DNA of 64,000 bases, from assembly GCF_042665195.1 (NCBI RefSeq), contig NZ_JBHTBW010000081.1:62001-126000 (forward strand), given 5' to 3'. Positions 52,843 through 60,772 of this stretch are shown here, in pieces. The DNA comes from Laceyella putida. GTDB taxonomy: Bacteria; Bacillota; Bacilli; Thermoactinomycetales; Thermoactinomycetaceae. Every line of letters begins with the position of its first letter. Positions within the stretch are counted from its first letter, which is position 1. The notes under the pieces are model-generated. The model had not been told where the DNA came from and did not search any database. It worked only from the letters and a program-made list of their open reading frames with translations. The position numbers and the translations under genes are program-made.

Positions 52843-53073
52843 CCAACCTATTTCATTTCATGCTCTTCCCCTACCTCGTTTCCTGGTTCTCCCTTCCCGT
52901 CACCCATTCAACCAACCGGACCGGTCAAGGTCCGGCCTCCCTCACCCAGCCCGGCACAGCTGTTAAATTGATCCAATGTTTGCTATTTGCCATAGACTTC
53001 CGTCTTCTTCACACGATACAATAATGAAAGATTCACCGTTTTTCCGACAACCATCCTGCGAGGAGGGCTGAAG

Positions 53074-53484
53074 ATGAAGCCGTCCTATTATTCGATTCGC
53101 CATCATGTGATCAATGAAATGAAAGCTTATTGTTTGGAACAGTATCCACAAGAAGGATATGGTTTTTTGGCCGGTCGTGACTACATGATTACACACTTTT
53201 TTCCGATTCAGAGCCAAAACCACTGCTCCTGCTCATGGGAATTGGAGCCGCGATCCTATCTGGATATCATCAAGCAGATTCGCCATCTTCAGTTGGACTG
53301 GCTCGGCGTGGTCCATTCGCATCCGGTGTCTCAAGCCTATCCTTCAGCCCGCGACATAACAGGTTGGCACTTTCACGAAAAAAGTTTGTGGATTTTGTCG
53401 CTCAAGGATAAAGAAATTCAACTTTGCCCTTACTATATACAAGAAAAAAAGATCCATCCCATCATGTTTGAAATCATCGAATAG
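53074..53484 (+). CDS. JAMM/Mov34-type metalloprotease-like protein
   Basis: A 136-residue JAB1/MPN domain. The zinc motif is complete: Glu27, then HSHPVSQAYPSARD with His81, His83, Ser91 and Asp94. Bacterial members deubiquitinate or cleave ubiquitin-like or sulfur-carrier proteins, or hydrolyse small isopeptides. No ubiquitin-like gene is adjacent, so the substrate is open. GGAGG precedes the ATG; it stands just upstream of pncB. Confidence 0.85.
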   Translation: MKPSYYSIRHHVINEMKAYCLEQYPQEGYGFLAGRDYMITHFFPIQSQNHCSCSWELEPRSYLDIIKQIRHLQLDWLGVVHSHPVSQAYPSARDITGWHFHEKSLWILSLKDKEIQLCPYYIQEKKIHPIMFEIIE

Positions 53485-53505
53485 AAATGAATAGGGAGAA
53501 TGCTT

Positions 53506-54963
53506 ATGATGGATTCATTCGTGTCCGCGTTACATACAGATAAATACCAGATCACCATGATGTATGCTCACTACAAGAACGGCACGCACCAAAACCGGCG
53601 CGCCTTTGATTTGTACTTTCGCAAACTCCCGTTTGGCAATGGCTATGTCGTGTTTGCCGGCCTTGAGCGGGTGGTTCGTTATCTGGAAAATCTGCGTTTC
53701 CGCGAAGAAGATCTCCTTTACTTGCAACAAGAGAATGCGTTTGAACCGGAGTTTCTTGACCTGCTCCGCTCTTTTCGCTTTACGGGCACGCTTTATGCCA
53801 TGCCCGAAGGAACGCTCGCTTTTCCCGGAGAGCCGTTGATCCGAATAGAAGGCAATATCTTGGAATTGCAATTGATTGAAACCGCCCTGCTTAATTTTGT
53901 TGGTTACCAGAGCCTGATCGCGACCAAAGCCGCACGGGTTCGCCACGTAGCTGGGAACGACACACTTCTTGAGTTCGGCACGCGCCGGGCGCAAGAGATG
54001 GATGCGGCGATTTGGGGCACGCGCGCCGCCTATCTGGCCGGATTCGACGCCACTTCCAATACCTTGGCCGGTCAACGCTTCGGCATTCCCAGCCGCGGTA
54101 CCCATGCCCATGCGTGGGTGCAAGATTTCGCGAGCGAACTGGAAGCGTTTCGCGCGTATGCCGCCGCTTTTCCGGATGCGACCACTTTGCTGGTTGATAC
54201 TTATGACACCTTGAAAAGCGGATTGCCCCATGCGATTAAAGTGGGCTTGGAACTGAAACGGCAGGGGCACACCCTGGCCGGAATCCGTTTGGATAGCGGT
54301 GACCTCGCATACCTATCCAAACAAGCGCGGATGATGCTGGATAAAGCCGGACTCACCGACACCAAAATCACCGCTTCCAGCGATTTGGATGAATTTACGA
54401 TTCTCAATTTAAAAGCGCAAGGAGCCAAAATCGATGCTTGGGGCGTCGGCACGAAACTGATCACCGCCTTTGACCAGCCGGCCCTGGGAGCCGTCTACAA
54501 AATGGTGGCGCGCTTTGAGGACGAAGAATGGGTGCCAACCATTAAAATCTCGTCCAATCCAGCGAAAATCACCACGCCCGGCCGCAAAAGCGTCTATCGC
54601 ATCATCGATCGAAAGTCGGGCAAAGCGCGCGGCGATCTCATCACCGCGGTCGAAGAGAAGATCGATGAGGGCAAACCCCTGCAATTGTTCGACCCTGAAC
54701 ATCCATATAGACGGAAGAAAGTGAAAAACTTTCAAGCGATTCCGCTCTTGCAACCGATCTTCCAAGAAGGGCGGATTGTGTACGCCTTGCCCTCATTGCG
54801 AGAGATCCGTGAATACCATCAAAAACAGCTCGCCCTGTTCTGGGAAGAGTATTTGCGCATTCTCAATCCGGAAGTGTATCCCGTCAGTTTGTCTCATCAA
54901 CTGTGGGATACCAAACAGCGGCTGCTTGCCCGCATATATGATTACATCAAGGCAGAAGAATGA
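53506..54963 (+). CDS. pncB: Nicotinate phosphoribosyltransferase
   Basis: A 485-residue enzyme of NAD salvage that joins nicotinate and PRPP. DKYQITMMYAHYKNG at the start, FEFGTRRAQEMDAAIWGTRAAYLAGFDATSN-type active-site segment, SRGTHAHAWVQ with the catalytic His, and GIRLDSGDLAYLSKQ are all present. GGGAG lies seven bases before ATG 53506; ATG 53500 is too close. The gene ends at a perfect hairpin. Confidence 0.95.
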   Translation: MMDSFVSALHTDKYQITMMYAHYKNGTHQNRRAFDLYFRKLPFGNGYVVFAGLERVVRYLENLRFREEDLLYLQQENAFEPEFLDLLRSFRFTGTLYAMPEGTLAFPGEPLIRIEGNILELQLIETALLNFVGYQSLIATKAARVRHVAGNDTLLEFGTRRAQEMDAAIWGTRAAYLAGFDATSNTLAGQRFGIPSRGTHAHAWVQDFASELEAFRAYAAAFPDATTLLVDTYDTLKSGLPHAIKVGLELKRQGHTLAGIRLDSGDLAYLSKQARMMLDKAGLTDTKITASSDLDEFTILNLKAQGAKIDAWGVGTKLITAFDQPALGAVYKMVARFEDEEWVPTIKISSNPAKITTPGRKSVYRIIDRKSGKARGDLITAVEEKIDEGKPLQLFDPEHPYRRKKVKNFQAIPLLQPIFQEGRIVYALPSLREIREYHQKQLALFWEEYLRILNPEVYPVSLSHQLWDTKQRLLARIYDYIKAEE

Positions 54964-54974
54964 AAAACTTCCCC

Positions 54975-55006
54975 CGACTGTTGCCACTTTGTGGCAACAG
55001 TCGTTT
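54975..55006 (+). terminator. Terminator of pncB
   Basis: Perfect 13-bp stem CGACTGTTGCCAC/GTGGCAACAGTCG with a TTT loop, then TTTCCC. Confidence 0.85.
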
Positions 55007-55087
55007 CCCATTCTTGACCTTTTTTCCCTCTTCCCTAAATAATGTGAATAGACATTTTTTAAATTCATGAATAAAGGAGCGAGAACT

Positions 55088-55591
55088 ATGCTCACCATCC
55101 GCCAAGCCGTCCCCGCAGACCTGCCCGCGCTGGTCGACATCTACAACTACGCCGTACGGGAAACGACAGCGACTTTCGACTTGGAAGAACAAAGCGTCGC
55201 AGACCGTCAAGCTTGGTTCGCCAGCCATCAACCCGCACAATACCCGCTTCTCGTCGCCGAAGATGATGGAGTCGTTCTCGGGTATAGCGGAATCCTGCCC
55301 TATCGTGTCAAACCCGCCTATCGCCATACGGTGGAACTCTCCATCTATGTCCATCCTGCGGCCCAAGGCCAAGGCATCGGCAAACGGCTGATGGAAGCCA
55401 TCATTGAACAGGCACAAACGATTGGCTACCATGTCATCATCTCCGGCATCACCGGCGGCAACGATGTCAGCTTCCGGTTGCATGAACAGTTTGGCTTCCA
55501 AGAAGTCGGCATATTGCGCGAAGTGGGGTATAAGTTTGATGACTGGCGCGATGTTCACTTTTATCAGTTAACCTTGCCGCTGGCTGACTAA
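55088..55591 (+). CDS. GNAT N-acetyltransferase, phosphinothricin acetyltransferase-like
   Basis: A 167-residue GNAT protein. MLTIRQAVPADLPALVDIYNYAVRETTATFDLEEQSVADRQAWF and ELSIYVHPAAQGQGIGKRLMEAIIEQAQTIGYHVIISGITGGNDVSFRLHEQFGF are characteristic of the Pat/Bar/YwnH group, which acetylates phosphinothricin or methionine sulfone. ATG 55088 follows AAAGGAG. It is probably a single-gene unit, followed by a GC-rich hairpin (55609-55639) without a T-run. Confidence 0.88.
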   Translation: MLTIRQAVPADLPALVDIYNYAVRETTATFDLEEQSVADRQAWFASHQPAQYPLLVAEDDGVVLGYSGILPYRVKPAYRHTVELSIYVHPAAQGQGIGKRLMEAIIEQAQTIGYHVIISGITGGNDVSFRLHEQFGFQEVGILREVGYKFDDWRDVHFYQLTLPLAD

Positions 55592-55608
55592 ATAAGCCCA
55601 TTGTGCCC

Positions 55609-55639
55609 GCCTTTCCCCTTCCTATAACAGGGGAAAGGC
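55609..55639. repeat. Hairpin between the GNAT gene and the PIN operon
   Basis: GCCTTTCCCC/GGGGAAAGGC 10-bp perfect stem. No T-run on the plus strand. The purine/pyrimidine character resembles the hairpin at 16545-16583. Confidence 0.6.
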
Positions 55640-55693
55640 CATCCCATCGAGAATTCCTTTAACATGATCCATGCGAGAAAGGGCGGACGGGGT

Positions 55694-56338
55694 TTGAAAC
55701 GTTACGAGGAATATTGCGTCTATATCAAAGAATTATTGAATCAACAGAAAGTGATTTTGCACTTCGCTCATCCTGAGCGGCTGGAATTTCGTTATGACCA
55801 GCATGTCATCCAAGCGCTGATCGATAAGCAACCGTTTGAAGAGAAAGCTTTTTATCAGTGTTTGGAAGAGATTCCGCGTTATTTGTTGGCCATCATCAAT
55901 CAAGATAAGGAACTTCTCCTCGATATGGAGCTGAAATATTATGATGAAGAGGACATCGCCTCACTGGAAGGGGAACAGATTAGCCGGGAAGTGAAAGAGA
56001 AGTTAAAAGTGATCGAAAAAATCTTCTACCAACCCCGGCTGATCCAGTCACTCAAGATCAAGCAAACGTCCAAATCCAAGTTGCTCAGCGATTTCCGTTG
56101 GGAAGTCAACCATAAAATATACGATCACGAACAGGGCCAACTCGAACCGCTCCGATACGTCCACTTGAAAATCGAAATGGCCCCCCCTGCCAACCATTCG
56201 CCGAAAAAACCTTGGTTACGCTATATTTTGGATAACGAGCCTCACAAAGAAGAGGTGACGTTGACCTTAACGCATGATGACATCGACTTTCTGCTGATGG
56301 AGTTAACGACAATGAAAAAGGTGATGTCACGTGAATAG
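55694..56338 (+). CDS. Unknown protein, first gene of the PIN operon
   Basis: About 214 residues, soluble, rich in Lys, Glu and Leu, and mainly helical with several strands. Notable parts are KRYEEYCVYIKELLNQQKVILHFAHPERLEFRYDQHVIQAL and VTLTLTHDDIDFLLMELTTMKK. I do not recognise a family. The start is uncertain: TTG 55694 has AAAGGGCGG upstream, while the in-frame ATG at 55664 has no ribosome site. Its end overlaps the next gene by eight bases, so the three genes are co-translated. Confidence 0.65.
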   Translation: MKRYEEYCVYIKELLNQQKVILHFAHPERLEFRYDQHVIQALIDKQPFEEKAFYQCLEEIPRYLLAIINQDKELLLDMELKYYDEEDIASLEGEQISREVKEKLKVIEKIFYQPRLIQSLKIKQTSKSKLLSDFRWEVNHKIYDHEQGQLEPLRYVHLKIEMAPPANHSPKKPWLRYILDNEPHKEEVTLTLTHDDIDFLLMELTTMKKVMSRE

Positions 56339-56912
56339 ACGGGATGATCGTTTTCCCTACCGAAAAATAAAACAGCGCGCCAACCAAGAGAAAGAAATCG
56401 AAGAATTCCTTAAATTACTTCAGCACTCCGCCGTCAAAAAAGGAAGTGTTCACGCCGAAGAGGAAAGGGCATTATCCAAAGAGTTGCTCACGCTCCGCCG
56501 ACCGGCATTGTTTCCCCAATCCCCAACCAAGCCAAGCTCCAACAGTCTATGGCACTTTATGCATGCAGAAACCTTTGCCAAGCTTCGCAAATACTTCACT
56601 TATCTCGAAGAACATTTCGACGAGATGCATGATCGGACCCAGTCCCTGGGCATCATCAAAGACCTGCTCCATCAGCTGAAAAACGACTTGAATCCAGATC
56701 TGTACAAGTATGAGCGGCGCATTTGCCTCATCATCCACGACGCCATTCACAAGGCCAAAGCGGAACGGCTCACTCCCGCTCATCTCACTGTCTTGTCCCG
56801 CGCCTTTGAAACGTTGTTTCAAGGACAATGCGACAAACACATCTTCCGCCAGGTAGACCAACTTCTGCGCCACCACGACCTCAATTGGATCATCGGGGAC
56901 GATGCGGAATGA
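56331..56912 (+). CDS. Unknown helical protein, second gene of the PIN operon
   Basis: A 193-residue basic, helical protein. It has a charged N-terminal third (RRDDRFPYRKIKQRANQEKEIEEFL), a Pro/Ser-rich linker and a helical C-terminal half (FAKLRKYFTYLEEHFDEMHDRTQSLGIIKDLLHQL, LSRAFETLFQGQCDKHIFRQVDQLL). No known domain is recognised. GTG 56331 overlaps the first gene and its stop overlaps the PIN gene start (ATGA). The position next to a PIN nuclease suggests an accessory or inhibitor role (inference). Confidence 0.65.
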   Translation: MNRRDDRFPYRKIKQRANQEKEIEEFLKLLQHSAVKKGSVHAEEERALSKELLTLRRPALFPQSPTKPSSNSLWHFMHAETFAKLRKYFTYLEEHFDEMHDRTQSLGIIKDLLHQLKNDLNPDLYKYERRICLIIHDAIHKAKAERLTPAHLTVLSRAFETLFQGQCDKHIFRQVDQLLRHHDLNWIIGDDAE

Positions 56913-57661
56913 AGACCCTGTTTTTGGACACAACCATTTTGGCGGACCGGTACCTGGCCAACGCCAAGCGCCAACGGGAGATCAAGCGGCATCTCCAAGG
57001 CAAGTCCTTAACCACCTCCAATTACGTCATCGGTGAGCTGAAAAACAGTTTTCTGAAAAGCTGCATCACCCTCCACACCCTCTTGCTGGATGAGGAGACC
57101 GTCGAAGATGCGTTGGCCCGCCTGGGACAGCGTTGCTTCAGCACTCGGCAATTCGACCGAATCTTGAAAGTGTTTGCCTATCTGTCCAAGCAAGTGGGTT
57201 ACGATAAGGAAGAACTGTTGGAACGTCTGGACATTTTAATTGAAGATGAGTTTGAGATTTTATTTGTGGAGGGGATCGACGAGCTCGTCGACGAGTGCCG
57301 GTGCATCCGCGCCCAAGCCATTCCGGTCAAGGAAGGCAAACGGTGGTTCTTGGACCTCGGGTGCCGGCAACAACCGGAACCCTCATGCGGCATAGAAGAA
57401 TTTTACGCCAAACATGCAAAAGCACTTAGCTCTTTGGCGCAACTGGAACCGGGCAACCGAATCATCCACACCGACAACCTCAAGGGCATGCTATCCAATC
57501 AGAAGAGCAAGTATGGGCGCAACTGCTGGAGCGTGGGCGATGCCATCATTTGCACCGAAGTGCCCGCCGATCAGTGGATTTATACCTCCAACCTCAAAGA
57601 TTACGGGCCCCTCAGTCAGCGATTGGGGAAGAAGTTGTGGGCGGAGTGGGAAAGTACCTGA
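56909..57661 (+). CDS. PIN-like domain protein
   Basis: A 250-residue protein with PIN landmarks: LFLDTTILADRYL with Asp7, SNYVIGELKNSF with Glu43, and near the C-terminus SVGDAIICTEVP (Asp211) and WIYTSNLKDYGPL (Asn228, Asp231). PIN proteins are metal-dependent RNases. At 250 residues it is about twice the size of a VapC toxin, with a large helical insert in the middle. ATG 56909 overlaps the previous stop. A terminator follows, so the operon has exactly three genes. Confidence 0.72.
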   Translation: MKTLFLDTTILADRYLANAKRQREIKRHLQGKSLTTSNYVIGELKNSFLKSCITLHTLLLDEETVEDALARLGQRCFSTRQFDRILKVFAYLSKQVGYDKEELLERLDILIEDEFEILFVEGIDELVDECRCIRAQAIPVKEGKRWFLDLGCRQQPEPSCGIEEFYAKHAKALSSLAQLEPGNRIIHTDNLKGMLSNQKSKYGRNCWSVGDAIICTEVPADQWIYTSNLKDYGPLSQRLGKKLWAEWEST

Positions 57662-57716
57662 ATATGCCCCGGCACAAACGAATTTATTTGCCAAAGAAAC
57701 ATCCATATTGAGTAAT

Positions 57717-57757
57717 AACCTTGGCTCATGATTCCATCGAGTCAAGGTTGTTTTTTT
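57717..57757 (+). terminator. Terminator of the PIN operon
   Basis: AACCTTGGCTC/GAGTCAAGGTT stem with one mismatch, followed by GTTTTTTT. The next 230 bases up to the Fnr site contain no supported gene; a short minus-strand open frame (57726 to about 57945) without a start resembles no family I can name. Confidence 0.85.
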
Positions 57758-57985
57758 CCCACACCGGAACATGTAAGGGGCGCCTACGGTTTTCAAACGA
57801 TTTCCCGTTGCCCCATCCCTCCAAAATCGGTTCGGTCGCTTGCGGAAACGTGATTTCCAAGGGCAAAATCACCATCGAATGATAGCCTATCTCCGTTGCG
57901 GCGCTTCTCCCCTTTTCCGATAAGAAATCGCCAATCTCTCACACACCCATTTCCGCAGTGGCATTCACACGTTTTTCAAAAATCA

Positions 57986-58028
57986 TGTGATCTCCATCAC
58001 AGTGTTTTTTTTATTTTTCTTTTACTTT
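57986..58028 (+). promoter_or_regulatory. Fnr/Crp-type site and promoter of hmp
   Basis: TGTGA-TCTCCA-TCACA is a perfect Crp/Fnr palindrome at 57986-58001. A TACTTT -10-like hexamer lies at 58023-58028, so the site would be centred about 41.5 bases upstream of the start, the position of an activator. This predicts induction of the flavohemoglobin at low oxygen, as known for Bacillus hmp. Confidence 0.7.
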
Positions 58029-58138
58029 AAAAGAGAAGGTTGTTACAAACGATGATCGAGATCGAAGATCGAAAAACTTCATCGTCAACAATCTCAGGAA
58101 ACAGCCATTTGTTTCAATAAGGAGAGGGGTAACCCATC

Positions 58139-59380
58139 ATGCAAGAAAAAACAATCCAACTGATTCAATCGACTGTCCCGCTATTGCGTGAATATGGACA
58201 ACAGATCACTTCCCGATTTTACCAAATGATGTTTCAGGCTCATCCAGACCTTTTGAATATTTTCAACCACAGCCACCAAAAAAACCGCACTCAACAGCAC
58301 GCATTGGCGCGTACGGTTTATGCGGCGGCGGCAAACATTACACAATTGGAAAAGATTCTGCCCGTGGTGATGCAAATCGCCCATAAGCATCGGAGCATTG
58401 GAGTGGAACCGGAACAATACCCAATTGTTGGAGAACATTTGCTGGGAGCGATGAAGGAAGTGCTGGGGAGCGCACTCTCTCCGGAAGCGCTCCAGGCTTG
58501 GGTGGATGCCTTCCAGATCATTTCAGACATCTTCATTCAGATTGAAGGCAACCTTTACCGACAGGCTGAACAACAACCGGGAGGATGGAGAGGCTTTCGC
58601 GACTTCATTGTGGACAAAAAAGTGGCGGAGAGTGACATCATCACTTCTTTTTATTTGACTCCCGCGGACGGAAAGGAGATCGCGACATTCGCGCCTGGGC
58701 AATATATAAGCGTCAAAGTGGCGATCCCCGGAGATCCCCACACACATATCCGCCAGTACAGTTTGTCTGACGCTCCCAATAAAAAGCATTACCGAATCAC
58801 AGTGAAAAGAGAGGATGAAAGGGAAAACCTGCCCGCAGGCAAGGTATCCACTTACCTCCATCGCCAAGTGAAGGAAGGCGACATCTTGAAAATCAGCGCT
58901 CCCGCCGGAGTGTTTACGCTCAATCAAACCAGCGTCTCACCGGTTGTCCTGATCAGTGGCGGAGTTGGTTTGACCCCGATGATGAGTATGCTGAGAACCC
59001 TAGTCCAAACACAGCCGGAACGTCAAGTCACGTATATCCATGCCGCCAGAAACGGACAAGTGCATGCGATGCGGGAAGACGTTTTATTGCTGCAGAAAAG
59101 GAACCCGCAAGTCAAATCTTATCTTTGTTATGATTCCCCAACGATGGAAGATCGGTTGAAAAACCGTTTCGACATAGAAGGGCATATTCAAGTGGAGTGG
59201 TTGCAAACCGTTCTACCGAAAAAAGCGGACATCTATCTTTGCGGTCCCGTCCCGTTCATGATATCCGTATACCAAGCGCTTGTTTCCCTCGGCGTTGATA
59301 AATCATGTATCCATTATGAATTCTTCGGGCCAAGCGGCGTGCTGGAAGCGGCAAATCGCCCGCAAACCGTCAACATATAA
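58139..59380 (+). CDS. hmp: Flavohemoglobin, nitric oxide dioxygenase
   Basis: A 413-residue three-domain protein. The globin domain (1-140) has MQIAHKHRSIGVEPEQYPIVGEHLL with the heme-binding His region. The FAD domain (about 150-260) has RQYSLSDAPNKKHYRITVKRE. The NAD domain (about 270-410) has VVLISGGVGLTPMMSML and LCGPVPFMISV. It oxidises NO to nitrate using O2 and NADH. Length is standard. GGAGAGGGG lies before the ATG. Confidence 0.95.
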   Translation: MQEKTIQLIQSTVPLLREYGQQITSRFYQMMFQAHPDLLNIFNHSHQKNRTQQHALARTVYAAAANITQLEKILPVVMQIAHKHRSIGVEPEQYPIVGEHLLGAMKEVLGSALSPEALQAWVDAFQIISDIFIQIEGNLYRQAEQQPGGWRGFRDFIVDKKVAESDIITSFYLTPADGKEIATFAPGQYISVKVAIPGDPHTHIRQYSLSDAPNKKHYRITVKREDERENLPAGKVSTYLHRQVKEGDILKISAPAGVFTLNQTSVSPVVLISGGVGLTPMMSMLRTLVQTQPERQVTYIHAARNGQVHAMREDVLLLQKRNPQVKSYLCYDSPTMEDRLKNRFDIEGHIQVEWLQTVLPKKADIYLCGPVPFMISVYQALVSLGVDKSCIHYEFFGPSGVLEAANRPQTVNI

Positions 59381-59456
59381 GCGAATTGGGCCGGGTTGCC
59401 CATAACCAGGGTTTGAAAATGAGGAGGGAATAAAACTAAACAACATCATCTCCACC

Positions 59457-59885
59457 ATGTTGGATACGGATATCCTCATCCCCGGGGCGGATCAATTGTT
59501 TGAAACGGTAGAGGTGAACGGACGATATTTTCCCATGCCCGTCTCCTTTCGGGAGTGGGTACCCTACACCCCGTTTGGGACCGGCCGACTGATCCTGTTT
59601 TTCATCATGAAATCATCCGACGGCATCGCCATGAACCAGGCTATTAGGGACGCGATATTGGAATTGAATCCCAAAGAGCTGTACTGCGATTTTTCTGATC
59701 CGGGAGACAAGAACTATGAACGGGAAAAAAGGATCAAGTCTCTCTATGAAGCCTCAGGTTACGCCTATCCGCGTTCCATTTACGGTTTTGTCCAATTGCT
59801 TCGCCAATTCGGTTTGTTGATTGAGGTTAAGGTCGAAGATCACATCTATTTGGCTTCTGTCTTACGTCCCTATCCAGCTCCCTAG
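59457..59885 (+). CDS. Unknown protein downstream of hmp
   Basis: A protein of at least 142 residues, acidic and soluble: DTDILIPGADQLFETVEVNGRYFPMPVSFREWVPYTPFGTGRLILFF and YGFVQLLRQFGLLIEVKVEDHIYLASVLRPYP. I do not recognise the family. GGAGGG lies 30 bases before ATG 59457, too far away; the frame is open further upstream, so a rare start codon nearer 59428, or a different start, is possible. It may share the hmp transcript. Confidence 0.55.
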   Translation: MLDTDILIPGADQLFETVEVNGRYFPMPVSFREWVPYTPFGTGRLILFFIMKSSDGIAMNQAIRDAILELNPKELYCDFSDPGDKNYEREKRIKSLYEASGYAYPRSIYGFVQLLRQFGLLIEVKVEDHIYLASVLRPYPAP

Positions 59886-59991
59886 TGATGCACTCGATTT
59901 GGCCAATCTTCAGGCGTAAACTGAAACGACTATAGATTTGTGAAATGGCCAAGTGACCGCCTGTAACAATAAAAAATCAGGCTACATGACG

Positions 59992-60018
59992 GAGGGGACC
60001 CGAAAACGGAGTCCCCTC
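59992..60018. terminator. Hairpin between converging genes
   Basis: GAGGGGAC/GTCCCCTC perfect stem with an 11-base loop. It has only weak T-tails and lies between the plus-strand unknown gene and the minus-strand acidic peptide. Confidence 0.55.
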
Positions 60019-60057
60019 TATTATCAAAAAAGTGTTTTATCATAGGTGGCATTGAAG

Positions 60058-60174
60058 TTAAAAATCGAGCTCAATCTTGATTCCGTCATCGTCCTTGTCC
60101 ACTTCTGCTTCCCGGGAGTCGTTATCCAACTCACCGTGGTGCAATTCCAAATCCATCGGATCCCATTCTTTCAT
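60058..60174 (-). CDS. 38-residue acidic protein
   Basis: A very small, highly charged protein: MKEWDPMDLELHHGEL followed by a run rich in Asp, Glu and Lys and ending KIELDF. GGAGG lies seven bases before the ATG, an excellent site. It has no membrane segment. I do not know a family. Its strong ribosome site and clean end support a real gene, but its role is open. Confidence 0.6.
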   Translation of the reverse strand: MKEWDPMDLELHHGELDNDSREAEVDKDDDGIKIELDF

Positions 60175-60430
60175 TTTTATTCCTCCAATTCATTATTTGT
60201 TTAAAGAATCAAATAAATTTATTAGTAAAAATATTTGCTGCCAGCAAACAGATTCCTTCTTGACACTCTTTATCATTTAATATCAACTTTGCCGATAAAA
60301 ATTGAAAATATCAAATCCCCCCCACTCCCTCTTCTATGTCTTCGGCAAAAAAAATCAACAACCAGACAAATTTTTGTGATATATTCATTAATACAAAATA
60401 ATATGATTATTCATTGCAAGGAGGGTGTTG

Positions 60431-60772
60431 GTGGTGGCCAAACGCAAGAGCAAAAAGCGCTCCCTATCCGCGGCGGAGTGGGAACAGCTCGCTTCCAAAC
60501 CGCACTTTCAGGAGCTGATGCGCAAAAAGAAGCGATTTATCATCTCCGCAACTATTTTCTTTATCCTCTACTATTTTGCATTGCCCATTGGAACAGGGTA
60601 CTTCACTTTCCTTAACACGCCCATCATCGGCTCTTTAAACGGCGCTTATTTGTTTGCTCTCTCCCAATTTTTCATGGCATGGATTTTAGCGATACTCTAT
60701 GTCCGCCACGCAAACAAGCTGGATCAACTCATTGAAGAACTCATCCCCCAACAAAGGAGGAAGTCATCATGA
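60431..60772 (+). CDS. DUF485 membrane protein, partner of ActP
   Basis: A 113-residue protein with a basic cytoplasmic start (VVAKRKSKKRSLSAAEWEQLASKPHFQELMRKKK) and two spans (FIISATIFFILYYFALPI and LNGAYLFALSQFFMAWILAILYV), the YjcH/DUF485 pattern. DUF485 genes sit next to acetate symporters in many bacteria. AAGGAGG precedes GTG 60431 by six bases; GTG 60425 and 60434 are alternatives. It overlaps actP by four bases. Confidence 0.85.
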   Translation: MVAKRKSKKRSLSAAEWEQLASKPHFQELMRKKKRFIISATIFFILYYFALPIGTGYFTFLNTPIIGSLNGAYLFALSQFFMAWILAILYVRHANKLDQLIEELIPQQRRKSS

